A stretch of DNA of 64,000 bases, from NCBI GenBank assembly GCA_031763025.1, contig JASSKH010000025.1, forward strand, positions 2,046,001 through 2,110,000, in the 5' to 3' direction. The stretch comes from Macrocystis pyrifera. Lineage: Eukaryota; Sar; Phaeophyceae; Laminariales; Laminariaceae. A program made the translations under genes and the position numbers. The notes under the pieces were generated by a model. That model was not told where the DNA came from. It worked only from the letters and a program-made list of their open reading frames with translations, and searched no databases. This document shows, one piece after another, positions 1 through 12,327 of the stretch. Positions within the stretch are counted from its first letter, which is position 1, and every line of letters begins with the position of its first letter.

Positions 1-86
1 CCGTCACCGACCTATACAGCTCAGTGATGGCAACCAACTCGCGAGGGCATGTGCCCAACACGTCGCAGGCGTTAGCCTACCCTCGC

Positions 87-1345
87 ACGCTTCTGTAGGC
101 CCCGGGTGAGCAAAAATCGACGAGCTACCACTCTCGCAATCAGATATGCAAAAACCCAAGGCGTTACACACAAACGGTACGCAGACACACCGACTCCTGA
201 TATATTGGAAGCCTGCACGCACCCGGCTACAGAGTTTTCTTTGCCTATAGGCAAAAGTCGGCGTCATACAACTTATTAGTAGAGAGGTTGTTGAGGGAAG
301 CCGGCCTCATGCGCGCTACACACCGTGCGCGTTCAAATGAAAACACGACAAAAATAAAATGCGAAAAATCCCCGCGGCACCACTAGAAAGAACTGCCGCA
401 GCCCGGCGACCACGACGACCTCGAGACGGCGCGACGAACAAAGCCCGACAAGTTTCCCCGGGCTCTTACACTTTTTTTATTCCTGGGTTTGTGGAAAACG
501 ATCCCGTACAGCATTTTCAACCCGTTAATTAGACCACCACCATACAGCACACAGACGGGCAAACACATGGACTCATGTACGCATCCCGGTACTAGAAGAG
601 AGCAAAACGAAATACTTCATAATCGCAGTAGCCGTGTGCGTTCGAACTTCGAAGTAGAAACTAAACAAAATCCGCCGCATGTAAAACCCACGGCAGCACC
701 ACCATCAAACCCATCGAACAGCAACCCTACGACCGCGAACGACTCGAGCCCACATGTCCCTCAACAATTTTTACGCGATAGCGCCAGCTCGCCCGCTTCT
801 GTAGACTCCGGGTTTAGTGGAAACCAGCGACGTGCAGCTCTCACAATCACTGAACCATGAACGCTACACACGCGGCACACAGCTGACGTGCATACCAATA
901 CAGATTGAGAAGCCTGCACGAACCTTGGTATGAAGAAGTTTGATTGCGTGTAGGTAAAACTCTGCTTCATGACTAGTCCAGAGGAAATTGAGACCAGATG
1001 GCCTCATACTTGCAGCAAGCCGTATATGCCCGAAGAAACACAAACGATCTTCCCTCCCTCCCTCCCGCGAAATCCCGTCGTACTCCAAACACACCACCAA
1101 TCCCCAGCAGCCCGGCGATAGCGATAAATTTGAGACGCAGTGCCACCAAATAAGCTCTCGAGATAGCCCAGATTCATATGCATTCACGGATCCCGGGTGT
1201 GTGTAAATTGTTTCCCGCACAGCTCTCGCAATCAGTGACATAGACCATAGACAAACCTCACACAGACGGACAGGCAGAGACTATAAAAAGTAGTGGAAGC
1301 CTGTCACACCCCGGTATGAGGAGGGCACTTTGCCTCAAGGCTGAA
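87..1345 (+). repeat. Three degenerate direct repeat units
   Basis: Units near 87-250, 789-970 and 1170-1340 share an ordered set of words: a CCCGGGT block, then CTCTCGCAATCAGTGA or a close variant, then GGAAGCCTGCAC followed by CCCGGTATG. The spacing between words is similar in each unit, so these look like diverged copies of one repeat of about 170 bp. No coding domain is recognisable; the open frames on both strands are short and mutually overlapping. Confidence 0.45.
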
Positions 1346-2825
1346 AAAACGCCCCCTTACAACGTTGATGATATTGGATGCGTAGGCTGCGTGCGGGTTT
1401 TCCCGATACTGTACCTGGCTGGGCCAGTTGGAGTAAGACCTAGCGTAGGTATACTCTGCGAGCACAACAGTAGTAGTTAATGTTATCGCGCCGGACACAG
1501 ATGGTTGAGCATGAGCTTGTTCCACTCTTCCACGACGCCCGTCTCCGACCAGTGCCTGCAGTCTAGCTTTGCCCCACCCGACGAAGAGCACCCTAACTGG
1601 TCCACCCCCTGCGACTCGCTACGTCCTGTCGTAGGCTGTGTGGAAGCGGTTGCAGTAGACACAGTTGACAGATAAACCGCCCCACCGGTAGATCGTGGAA
1701 CGGGAGGTTGCACGAGAAACCAGGCGGGATCAACGTCGCACGGAGAACGTGCCGGCCGCGAAAGCGTGGGATGAGAACTCAAAGTCAGATGGTGCGGGAT
1801 GGGTGACGACGAGATTTCAAGACAGGATGTAGCACATCATTGCATCGTGTCGGGTGATACTGCTGTTGTGATAGGAGGTGCGAGTGGTGAAAGCTAGCGA
1901 CATGGAAACCCGTCGCTAAGTGTGTGGGCAAAGTGGCCGGTCCGTCGCAGGTCGTGTCAAAATACCTTCCCTTCTAGAGGCGAACGCGGCTGGAAACCAG
2001 TCTATACTTTTTGTACCGACATGCAACTTGCGCTAATTTGCATTGCCCTACCACGCACAACATAATGATCGAAATACTTCCCGCGTTGTGCACCGCGGAA
2101 ACCTCTCGTCTTGTAATGGCAATACAGCGGCCTAAGATAGTACCAGCTGAAGTGTTTGTGAGCTGAGCGAAGGAATATTGAACCCTACGTCTGCATCACA
2201 AGTGGCGGGGAAAGCACATGAACGACACAGTGCATGGGGCTCGGGTGTGACACGCGTTGCACACGCGGTGCGCCAAACCCGCCGGAACTGAATAGATCCG
2301 CCGCGAGAAACAATATCAACAGTACGTCGGTATCAATAAATACCGTGTACAGGAATCTCTGGAGTATGCCGCTTTCACCCAACTGATTAACATTGAAATA
2401 TCGCTCATTCTATTCCGCGAAAAACTCGCAACCATGGCAAGCAGTGTGCCTGTCATTTTGTGCGGGACCCTGGTCCACCAGGCATGAAACAAGTCTCCGG
2501 AGCAGTTGGGCGATGGCATTCCACAGGAGGGCACCAACGCCTCGTGCACGGGATGCATCGAACCACGCGGCCACTCGCCAAGCACAAAAACAAAGCAATG
2601 CCAAATCGCTGCCGCATTACCTTTCCGTATCGCGTTCGCCGGGGCTCGCCAAGCACAATAGCAAACGGCATATCCTAATCGTTGACATATTACTCGACTG
2701 TTGTGCGTAGCGTTCTCAGCGTTATTTAACGGTTGTTCTCTCCAACAATGTGCAAGAAACACGCCAAACGATCCCATCATAAAAAGCCGGAGAGAAGAGG
2801 GGAAAAAAGGAAAGAGTAATACCTG
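1346..2825. other. No gene recognised
   Basis: Unique-looking sequence. At 2316-2882 four frames on two strands are open at once, which suggests composition rather than a gene. No domain, repeat or RNA gene could be identified. Confidence 0.5.
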
Positions 2826-2828
2826 TAT

Positions 2829-2943
2829 TAATATGTAGGGGGACCATAGAAAAATAGGACCTACGGTACACACAAAAACCAATATATTTACTTATTTTTA
2901 CTAAAAATATTTGATCCTACTTACTATGGTCGCCCGTAATAGT
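2829..2943 (+). mobile_element. MITE family A copy 1
   Basis: Left arm GTAGGGGGACCATAG and right arm CTATGGTCGCCCGTAATA are inverted copies of each other. The core is AT-rich with the family word TTTACTTATTTTTACTA. The left end is more worn than the right. Confidence 0.75.
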
Positions 2944-3990
2944 AGGTTGGTTACTTTTGCCATCCAATGACCAGCAAAACCTTCGCCGTCGTACAGTCCA
3001 GGCAGAACAAGTTTTCCAGAAATTCAACAATCACGTATTGAATTGTTCTGAGGTGGTCACTTATTATCAGGAGACGTAAAATATATAGTCGGAAAGCCCT
3101 GTTTCAGGCGAATCGATTAATCGCGTCAGATATTTTGTTTTGGTCGTTGCGTAAAAGTAATTCGTTTTTCCGACGAAACAAATGTTAAGATTTTGGATGT
3201 CGACACATTGGTCATTTGTTTTTTTTTACGTCGGTTTTAGAACGTATCTCGATTTTTATCCATTTTCAAGCGAGGTATAGGCGAAAGACTCACTTTTCCC
3301 GGCTCTAGCTGTGGAGAGTTTAGCGCATAACTTGCATGATAGATGTCCGAAACCTCCTCGGATTCGGATGAATTGGACCTGGACCCAGGCCATTTTTTTT
3401 TTTTTCGAAAAAAGACAGGGCCGAGAAAAGCCCTTTCATCAATCATGTTGCATATGATATATGATGTGTATATTGTCTGTCGTGTATGGACAGATGTATA
3501 ATTGTGGAGATATATATATATCCATAACACAATAGTTTGCCTACTCATGTATACATACATGTGTCTTCTCGACGAACCAGGTATGCATTGGGCGTCGTCT
3601 CTAAATCTTATTTCCATTCGGATTTTTTCTTTCAACGTTTCGGAAGCCCCGTTGTTCATGGATTGATTTTCAAGACTGGCTTTGGATTCCTCTCGGCCGC
3701 GCGATTCTGGAGGACTTTGTTTCATGGGTCAATTATCTAAAATGCCGGAGAAGAAACCGGTACCCCTTCGGTAAAATTGTTCTGCCTGGACCATACAAAG
3801 ATCAGAAAGAAGAAGAAGGCCCAGGCACAAGAAGTTCGGAGGCCTGCGGTCAGTAAATAGTAGTGTACGACCAGTCTACAGTAGCTCATTTCGATGCACC
3901 CCTATCCACCCCTATCCCCGGGTTTCCCGCACCTGCAATATCGATCAATTCATGCTTTTTTGGAAGATAATTTTTGCCGCTATTTGGAAA
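2944..3990. other. No gene recognised
   Basis: AT-rich sequence with short homopolymer runs. The open frame at 3237-3725 (minus) is basic and low in complexity, with no recognisable domain. Confidence 0.4.
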
Positions 3991-3994
3991 CGCT

Positions 3995-4169
3995 TTTGAT
4001 TTCAGCAAAACTTAAATTGCATCCCGATGAATATTCCCTTGGCCCCAAGAATACAAAAACGTCATTTTTCGAAACAAGGATGGCTTTCCGACGATTTTGG
4101 GTTAAGGAGCCCCGTCATTCAGAAACCATTTTAGCGGAAATGTGTAACCTTTATCGTAGAACGCGTCCT
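3995..4169 (+). mobile_element. MITE family B copy 1 (left-truncated)
   Basis: Carries the family core GCATCCCGATGAAT, the block CCGACGATTTTGGGTTAAGG, and a right end that reads as the inverse of GACGCGTTCTACGATAGAGG. The left third does not match the other copies. Confidence 0.75.
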
Positions 4170-4209
4170 TTGCGTTACGGACCTTCGGCTGGTGCGTGCC
4201 TTCAACCCT

Positions 4210-4283
4210 TATGGTAATGCAGCCCGGTTTTGGGGACCAGTAACGGTTTGTCCCCAAAGCGGGACTGCAGCAGTCATAAAAAA
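4210..4283 (+). mobile_element. MITE family C copy 1
   Basis: A near-palindrome in which GCAGCCCGGTTTTGGGGAC faces GTCCCCAAAGCGGGACTGC across a short spacer. It matches the copies at 17.36, 20.55 and 34.45 kb. Confidence 0.7.
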
Positions 4284-5166
4284 GATTTAATAGAGCGTGT
4301 GTGTAGTGGCAGCTTACAGCGGAGGTAGTGTTTCATCCGCATCAACTTGTTTGTTGTGCTCATCTTCAGATTAGTCGTCCGCCAGGTTTTAACGGGCGCC
4401 TACTGGTTGACGTTGAGACGCTGAAGTGGTCGCCGTTGGTCGACATTTGGGGTACACAGATGAGACCGAAAACAACCTCCTACTATACTGGACGTTTGCA
4501 CTTCACTCGCCGACAGGTCGGTGCAGTTCCTCACAAGGAATACCAAACCGCGGAATCTGAGATGCGTTGCTCGTGGAGCGTGAGAGGGCGCCGGGTGCAC
4601 CGGACAACGGTCGTAAGGCAGCAAGAAACGACTCACGAGGCGTTTTAATAACTTGAAGTTGCGAGACAGCAACACCGACAACTCGCTAGATTGCAAAAAA
4701 TATATTATCACGCGAAAACCTGGTGTAGTACCATCGCTACTACTTTTCTTCACTTTTAAAAATACGGATCTACCCGAATGTTTTCTGGTCTCCTGCCTGG
4801 TCGATTCAGCTGCACCAGTAAAAAGTGCGGGAAGAGAAAGTCGTTTTTCATGAAAGTTAGAGATTTATTGGGCCCGCAAAAGGACAAAAAAAAACCCTGC
4901 GGATTCATGTTTAATCGTAGAACTCTTTCTAAAATACGGAATTCGGGTCTTCTTTGCAAACCCGTTCACGAACTCTATTTCCAAGTGGTTTATTGTTATG
5001 GCCAAGCAAGCGTCTACTTGAACCTCGACAACAGGTGCCTGAGGGATACCTTAACCTGGACCTCCCACCCTTCAATACTACTGAATCGGTAAACACGATG
5101 ATTGTTCACCGTGGACATTAGTGTCGCCAGGTACGGCACGTTACACATTGTCGGGTGGCGAGAACT
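4284..5166. other. No gene recognised
   Basis: Short overlapping open frames on both strands and no recognisable domain. Confidence 0.4.
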
Positions 5167-5268
5167 ATAATAGTAATAATAGTACTAATAACAACAACAA
5201 CAACAACAACCACGACAACAACAACATCAACAACAATATACACAACAACAACAACAACAACAACAAAA
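5167..5268 (+). repeat. AAC trinucleotide microsatellite
   Basis: Imperfect run of AAC/AAT triplets. Translations in this stretch are homopolymeric (Asn, Thr or Val) and are not genes. Confidence 0.9.
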
Positions 5269-5696
5269 ATGATAATAACGTGTGTCGTAGAGAACCCGAA
5301 CAACACTTCGGGAGCGCTTGCTCACCGGTGCCAGGTGGCAAGAGCGGTGGGCAGATCCACGGTTGGCAGACATCCGGTAAATCTGCAAAAGCTTGATCCT
5401 GCCCACAAGCTCATTGTCTTTCAGGTAGTTCTCCACCCACTGTTGATTCGCCAGGTCGGGCGGAGTGTGGAGCAGAAGGTTTCATGAGCGCGGGGGGCGA
5501 GAGGTACGAACGGGGACCACACGAGTGTAACGGCTATCCGGGGCAAAATGGGTCAGACTGGTGCGCGTATAGATACACAGCAGCATAGGGCATCTATCTT
5601 GAGAGTAACAAACAGGAAATCCGGTAAAGGCTGGATTTCTATTTCTATGATAGGTGCCTACACTGACCTCCCTACGTGGAACGAATCTCGATTTGA

Positions 5697-5915
5697 GACG
5701 CGTTCTACGATACAGGTTCCCTCCATTTTTCTGAGGCTCCTCACTTGACCTTAAGGAGCTTCAGCAAAAATCAAATAGCATCCTGATGAATTATCCCATG
5801 GCCCAAGTACCCAAAAACGTCATTTTTCGAACGCATTCCGACGATTTGGGTTGAGGAGCCCCGTCATCCAGAAACACTTTAGCGAAAATGAGCTACTTCT
5901 ATCATAGAACACGTC
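5697..5915 (+). mobile_element. MITE family B copy 2
   Basis: Starts GACGCGTTCTACGATACAGG and ends with its inverse, TATCATAGAACACGTC. It has the internal block CTCCTCACTTGACCTTAAGG and is shorter than the other copies because part of the left half is missing. Confidence 0.85.
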
Positions 5916-8430
5916 TTGTTTCAAACGGAAAGAAGCAGGAAAAAAGATTATCCGGGTTAGATATCATGTGGAAAGAAGCAGGAAGTAATATGATGAAGGT
6001 TGGATATCATGTTTTGGAATGGGCGCCGTCAGCACGGACCTCTGAGTGTATCGAGTTTCAGACGAGTAATTCCATTGCCAGCATAGCAAATCTCTCTGGC
6101 TTTCTGAGCGCTGGTTTTCTTCGTGCATATATCTGTGTACGAGCGCAGAAATAATCCCTTAAGCTCGACACTGTTTTCCCACTCGCCCCTTGGACAAGGC
6201 CGCCTGGCCAGAGAGCCAAACGGGCATGAGTAATCTTCGATCGACAGTAGTAGACGGTCGCGACCGGAGTCTTGAAGAACCTAAGCGAATATTGTGTGCT
6301 CCTACCTTAGTTTGGCTTTACCCCGTCCGTTGGGCACTTCCCTCGCCGGACTTCGCAGGTACTTTGGGCTGTTGTGCACCGCCTTTGCATCCCCAACCAC
6401 AGGGGCCGACAGCAAAGCAAGTATGGCTGAATAGGTGGCTGTATCGGCTGCCTTCTCTTCGTTTTCGAAATTAAACTAAAATAATGGCACTTACCAACCA
6501 GTATGTAAGGTAGACGCGATGCGTTTCCAAGGAGAAGCTGTGTATATATAATATATGTACGAAACATTCGAAGATCAATTGGAGATTTACTGAATCGCAG
6601 CTCAGAGTCACGTGCCGATACCACACAAAATCGAAATAGCCCTCTCCGGAGAAACCGGGGGACTGCTTGCGGTGCCAAAAAAACAACCAAAAGTACCCAA
6701 AAATAAATAAACACCCCCCCCATTCTTTCTCACCACGTTACGTTCCAATAGCGGAGGGGGCGTTCCATCGCAGCACTTGTGCCCCGCGCTTGGTGGCAGT
6801 TTCTCGAAGTTTTCGTACGAACCGTCGATCCCTGGAAAATGTGTCGGCGAGATCTCTCTGCTTGCAGGGACCGACGAATTCATGTCGACCAAGCGAGACC
6901 GACGGAAAACGGACGCACCGTGTATCACAGGTACATCAGTAACTTCACACCTTACCTCCAATAGTTACCGGTGGTCCATTCCCATCTCATGATCTACATA
7001 TTTCAGGCATGACAGATCCCTGGTTTGTGTACTATACTTGTAGAAGGCAGGTATGGTGCTTCCGCGCGGGAGCCGTATAACTTGCACGATCTACAGTTCG
7101 ACGTACCTTTCGGGTTGGGTTTGTATTGTATAGATCCTGCAGAACATCTCATATCCCGGTAGGTTAGGGTCTATGTTAGCTACTGTAGGTCGCGACCTGT
7201 GCTACATATATCTTGGAAAAGTTAATCATCTATCAATCTGTCGACCATTTCCATCGCGTACAACTCACGGGCGGAAGGTGTATTGTTCAGAAAGACTCAA
7301 AAGGATGAAACCGGGAAACGGACTGAACACACTGCAAGTAGCACACGAGCGCGCAAGAATAAAAAAAACGGCGAAACGATCGATTCGCAACATATAAGAC
7401 ACTATCTACACAAATCCCCAAGACCAAGAAAAAATGAACAAACAAGGACAGAAAATATGTGAAGCCACGTGCTACAAGCACACAACATACGAGACCAGGG
7501 GTGCAGGCCTAAAGACAGATCGCACAAGACACATGGTACGAGAGCTTAACTGTGAGGGCGCTATTGAAGATGAAAGTCTGTTGCTTTCACTATGAAACCG
7601 TCAACCTTCGCCCGAAGTCAACAGACTGAACGGGAGTTTCCGCCGTCGGCTCGAAACCAAACCCAAAGGCCACTCCTGGTGAGCACCTCTCCGGGATATA
7701 TGACGGAGTGGTCGCGAAAAACGTTAGGTTGGATAGACGCGTTACCCACCGTGGTTAGCAGCAAATCCACGCCTGACAAAGCCGACATGTGATGCTTTTA
7801 TTCTTGAACAATCAGACGGAAAAAATTGCTTGCACTACAGAGAGCATGTGGCAAGCGTAAAATGGCACAGAGAGATGATTTTGTTGGTGTTGTTGCATCA
7901 CCTTCACCGTTGTAGAGGCGTCACTATTATTCCTCTGAAGGGATAATTACACGCCCCTCCTCTCCTGCATCTGCGTGAGACAAGATGTACGAACGTACGA
8001 ACCACACGTGCGTGCCTCGAATGCAACCATTAGAAACCTTGTACGGCGGTAGTCGAATCAGCCCCTGATTGCCTCGACAGATTTTGTGTCACCTTATCTC
8101 GTAGTTTATTAATACTTGGCTTCATATCACTCTCGATAGTGCTCGATCGCCCAAGTGCATACCTCCGTGTGCCTACAAGCAAGTATTAGGTGCTCCAATG
8201 TGTTTGTTGATTGTTTCTTACTGACGTGCGTTCTGTCAGTGGATACCGTCTCCCGGCGAAGGCGTTATGACATCTGGGGCAATTCCCTGTCTTCTACAGG
8301 AAGCATCGCTCTATTACACGGGCACTGGAACTTCATCTCCTTGCACCCGTCGCCAGCGCGCTACCAATGGACTCCTCGGTTTTATACCACGGCGCTCGTC
8401 AACAATTTGGTTGAAGGTTTCGAGTTCTTC
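5916..8430. other. No gene recognised
   Basis: Mixed-composition sequence. The minus-strand frame at 6608-6961 has a protein-like start but no recognisable domain, and is overlapped by three plus-strand frames. No repeat family seen elsewhere in the window occurs here. Confidence 0.4.
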
Positions 8431-8660
8431 TCACTCACTGTTAGCATGTTTCACCAACCCGGCCCCTCGCTCGACACCGCGCGTTGCTGCGAGCTTGTCC
8501 GATCGCCTCTTAGACTTTTCCATCAACCTAGCACGCTTCTACCAGCTCCTTTGAAGCCGCCCACGCCCCACCGACTGCTGTCAGACAACCTACGACTGAC
8601 GTACGACCACCCCAGATGGTCTCCGCCTGCCACCTTCGTTTGCTGGCGCCGCTCCGGCTA
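8431..8660 (-). repeat. 225-bp dispersed repeat, copy 1
   Basis: About 85% identical by eye to 11849-12080, in the same orientation. Read on the minus strand, both copies keep the peptide blocks RLSDS or KLSDS, GFKGAGRSVLG and, in another frame, LVKHAN followed by Glu and a stop. This suggests a decayed coding unit that was duplicated, rather than random similarity. The original protein is not recognised. Confidence 0.7.
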
Positions 8661-9570
8661 GACCTTACTTTTTCTATCTCCCTCCTCCATCGGTTGTCGT
8701 CCCCCGGCCTGGCTCTGTCTCCGACACACAGGTGCGCTCGTTACGAACGACTCGCCCCGACCCCTCTCCTCGATCCTCCTCCAAAAATACGTTTTGCCCC
8801 ATCCAGGCGCGACTTACGGTAATAGATAAAATAGGTATTTGATGAGAACTCGGAGGATGGACATGCCGACCACGGCCTGATGGAAGCCGGAATCAGCATT
8901 GCAGTGTACAGTTTACGGCAGGCAGTACCCAACTCCGGACGTAGCAGCGAGTCGGATGACGCGATGCGCACTCCATTCGTGGCCTCTCCAACCCCCCAAA
9001 CCCGATGGTGTGCGCCCCCACGTTGATTCTCACAGCGTACTGGGCCTTAACCATAGCCCGTGATCCTCCCGGACGAGCGAAAAACACTTCAACAGGCAAC
9101 AAGAGCCACGCCATGAACGTCGACCGCCTTTCGTGGGCCGCCGGTGCTCGAGAGATATTAGTGTCGCAAAGATGTGCTCGCTATTGCCGCCTAACCGGCG
9201 TCTGGTCGCGACCGCACCACGTACCTTCGGTCACAAAAAAAAAAAACGAAGCTTGGCCAACCCACCGCGCACAGGCCGATCCTCTGTTGTGAGCGTCAGT
9301 ATGTGCTACAGGCCGACGTGGCTGCCGCTACATGGGCGGCGGTCGAACCTCGTGGCAAGGATCCGCCTGTAGTCGTCGCGAAGTGCGGTGATTCCCGTGT
9401 CTCTACTTGCAATGCTGATGTCCTTAGCTCCTCGGTTGTTCACAAGCACAGCCCTAACCCTGATGACAGCTCCGATATTCAGCGGTTTCTCAGTTGGGTA
9501 GGCTAGCGCAATCCGTTTCGAAATCTCCACAATCTAATACCTCCCTTCACACGCCACAGACTGTGTTGCC

Positions 9571-9780
9571 TCCGCGCCTATCGAGCACTTGAATGTAGAG
9601 AACATTACGAGCCACTGGTTCGTACGCGGCCGGGGCAGAGGCATCGCCGTTCTTTACAAAGCCTGCTGGGACAGCGTATACAAACCATCATGGGAGCAAC
9701 ACACGGACCTCCAATCCCCCCAGAAGCTCGTTCCCAGTTGCTGGTCAGGAATATTTCTTCAACTACAACAGACCGATAGG
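9571..9780 (+). pseudogene. Chromodomain fossil, probably Ty3/gypsy chromovirus
   Basis: The plus-strand translation reads NVENI, then VRGRGRGIAVLYK, then PSWEQHTDLQS. That is the usual order of a chromodomain: a VE-I start, a basic RGRG block, a Leu-Tyr-Lys strand, then W-E before the final helix. In algae and fungi such domains commonly close the integrase of chromoviral LTR elements. No LTRs and no other parts of an element were seen around it, so it is an old broken fragment. A host chromodomain gene is the alternative. Confidence 0.4.
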
Positions 9781-9789
9781 CTGTACCTT

Positions 9790-10814
9790 CCTATGTATGC
9801 ACTTCGGTGCTCCTCAGCTCGAACTCGCCCCCGCGATCAGGGCGAAAAGGCAGCGTCGTCCGGCTGCAGCCTCTCTACGCATGAGGATTTGATCCGTCGC
9901 TTCAGGAGCTCAATTCTTCCCACCGGCGCCCACCTCAGGTACAAGGCCCGCGATCATCATCAGTTACTCGGAAACACACTCTCCGTGCACGCTTTACAAT
10001 AATAACTCAATGGTACGAGTGCGTAGTTAGAGTGTTTATGTGGCCCCGAAAGGGGCAAACCCGAGCTCGTCTGCTCGGTAAACTACGTGCAGCTAGTGGA
10101 GCGGCGCACAACTCGTAGTGTCTCCAAACTCATCAAGGTGGCGCTTTTCACGCTGGAAAGTTTGGGCAACGCAGAGGTGTCTCGCGGTAGCGTCGCCCAT
10201 GCCGCCTCTTCCGCAGTGAACCCGCGTTCGGAAAATGTTTTATTGTTCGTGTGTAATTTCTCTCTAGCGGGAGGCCAACGACTTCGCGCACCGCCCTTTC
10301 GCGTCCCACGGCGACGTACTTTCCGGCTCTTCGTTCGTTCCCAAGCAGGCTCCCGTTCAAAGTTATTTCCGATCGTATCCGGGTTAGGCTTTTGTTCTCA
10401 GAACGTGGGCAGCTAGCATTGCCTGCCTCATTGTGTCTGGTTGCACGTACAATGCACACACAGCGGTCCTTTTCGATCGAGGTTTCTAAATCCACCCGCT
10501 TGACAATTAAATTGACACACGACACAAAATTGGAAAGTGGAAGTGTCGTGAGATAAAGCTTGATTTTTACCAATCCGCCGGAGGATTATACATATTATCA
10601 AAAAAACTAAAGACTCACTGATGGCTGTTTCGTGTCGGTACTATTAACAACAGAGCAATGTTTTTCTTGCCGTGTACCTTCTAATCCAACGTGTGCTATA
10701 TACAAATTGAAGAGGTGGCACCGTTTATCCAGAACATTTCTGTTTGTACTGGCGGCGGATCCCTTACCTCTTTCGTACTGCACTGTAAGAGGTACGTGAA
10801 TCAGACTCTAATCC
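9790..10814. other. No gene recognised
   Basis: Overlapping open frames on both strands at 10.09-10.57 kb, none with a recognisable domain. Confidence 0.4.
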
Positions 10815-10923
10815 TATTGCGGGGGACGATAGTAAGCAGGACCAAATATTGTTTGTAAAAAAAGGTAATTATAAAGGTTTTTGTATGTGCCGTAGGTCCT
10901 ATTTAATATGGTCCCCCGTAATA
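10815..10923 (-). mobile_element. MITE family A copy 2
   Basis: TATTGCGGGGGACGATAG faces CATGGTCCCCCGTAATA. The family core is inverted relative to copy 1: GGACCAAATATT comes first and GTAGGTCC last. Confidence 0.85.
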
Positions 10924-11848
10924 GTGCTTTGTCACGACAATACAACGCGCGTCGACGAGGGAAGAAATCGCTGAAGTCTTCTCGCGATAATAACTCAAGG
11001 CACCAACCGTTGTGGAAACGGGGGGGGGGGGGGGGCTATTGACCCCGGGTCGGAGGGACGGCTACACAAGAGGGAGAGAAAAAGGAAGGGCGAAGATAAA
11101 AAATGGAAAAAAAATCGAAGTCTAACAAGTAAGGGAGTGCGGTCCTAAAGCGGGTAGCCGAGGAACCACGCGGCATCTATGGAAACCCGTTGGTCATACA
11201 CAAAAACAATGATTTAAGTTTGAGTTGCTGTATACCGACCGCACAGGCCATGGGGTGTGTTTTTCGGTTGTAAATTTCGTTACTTCTCGAAGCGTTTTTT
11301 TTTCTCTGGGGGAGGGGGGGGGGGGGGAAGGGGGGGGTTGACGCATGCTACGGTAGAGGGCTGTCTGCCCCCAAAACAATGGCTGCTGTACGGGGGAAAA
11401 AAATGTGCCGCTTGAGAACCCGCTGGAAACTCCTATGGACTACTCGTTCGTAGGTCAGTACGTAACGATCTTGATTTGTAAACGAACACGCGCGCTGTTG
11501 GGTCGGTCCCAAAAAAAAAAGATGAGAAAACTCATGAGTCAGAACCAATCTGATCAAAACGTGCTGCCCTTAAGGAAATGGGTAGAGTAGTGCGAGGATC
11601 ACAGTTCCTCGAGTGAGAAGCCTCGGAGCTTTGGGATGCGAGACCGGGGGTCGTTTTGCAGCGTATCAGAACCATCCGACCGAACGTTTTTCCGCGGGGT
11701 CAAGATTCTACGCTTTTCGATTTCGCGATATGCGCGCTGGCGCTTGGAACGTTTTAGTGTGCTGCTGCTGCTGCTGCTGCTGCGCCAACAAGAACATTTT
11801 TCATTCTCCGATCTGAGGAGAGCACGGAGCCACCTGAGCAGGCGATCT
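10924..11848. other. No gene; G-tracts and a CTG run
   Basis: Contains a 16-G run at 11020-11035, G-rich runs at 11308-11338 and a CTG trinucleotide run at 11759-11783. No gene recognised. Confidence 0.5.
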
Positions 11849-12080
11849 ATTCTCACTCGCCGTTGGCATGTTTCACCAACCCGGCACCTAGCTCGACACC
11901 GCGCGTTGCTGCGCGCTTGTCCAATCGCCTCCTGAACTTTTCTATTTACCTAGCACGCTTCTACCAGCTCCTTTGAAGCCGTCCATGCCCCACCGAATGC
12001 TGTCCGACAACTTACGAGTGACGTACGACTTCCCCAGATGGTCCCCGCCAGTCACCTTCGTTTGATGACGTCGCTCCGGA
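11849..12080 (-). repeat. 225-bp dispersed repeat, copy 2
   Basis: Second copy of the repeat at 8431-8660. It lies just downstream (in minus-strand sense) of the SGNH-like exon, with about 75 bp between, but the first copy has no such exon beside it. The repeat is therefore probably an independent insertion in the intron or 3' flank. Confidence 0.7.
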
Positions 12081-12153
12081 ACGCGAACGTTGGGGTACTC
12101 ACACTTCTTTTACCCTGGATCGTGCTCCTATGAATCTTAGCATGTGCCTTTAC

Positions 12154-12327
12154 CTCCAAACAACCGTCGCCCTCTTGCTGAGCGTGGCCATATCGTCGAG
12201 CACGCGGGACGTCTCCCGCTCGAAGTCCTCCTCGCCCTCCGCTGTTCCGCGAAAATGCGCCCCGAAATTGATCACGAAAATGTCGGAGGCCCTCGTCTCG
12301 TTGAAGTCCGCGAGTGCGTTCGTCAGC
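12154..12327 (-). CDS. Exon of an SGNH/PC-esterase-like protein
   Basis: The minus strand encodes about 58 residues with the block ALADFNETRASDIFVINFGA, then HFRGTAEGEEDFERE and finally ATVVWR. The order Asp-Ile-x-Val-x-Asn-Phe-Gly-x-His, a helix, then Val-Val-Trp-Arg is typical of SGNH-hydrolase or PC-esterase-like proteins of algae and plants; these act on acylated or sulfated polysaccharides or lipids, often in the secretory pathway. The exon ends at a strong donor (GAG then GTAAAG) inside the Trp-Arg codons. On the 5' side the frame changes near 12327: upstream, a second frame reads VYSYSLPALHWWPDRTLNK, which also fits this family, so the joint is either a short intron or a one-base frameshift. 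No later exon with the usual catalytic Pro-x-His was found. It may be a live gene with distant exons or a relic. Confidence 0.5.

Noticed and set aside
2316-2882. 188-codon minus ORF with hydrophobic segments
   Set aside because: Four frames are open across the same stretch, no domain is visible, and the start lies inside a MITE-A copy.
5118-5306. Poly-Val, poly-Asn and poly-Thr open frames
   Set aside because: They are translations of the AAC microsatellite.
9293-9498. PP2C phosphatase-like text (VVVAKCGDSRV, then HKHSPNPDD) on the plus strand
   Set aside because: GDSR plus a His-Lys...Pro-Asp block resembles PP2C, but there is no upstream RED or DGH motif, the minus strand is equally open, and the neighbouring sequence points to a chromodomain fossil. 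The match is too weak to call.
11020-11338. Telomere-like or switch-like G-rich sequence
   Set aside because: Homopolymer runs without a repeating telomere unit.
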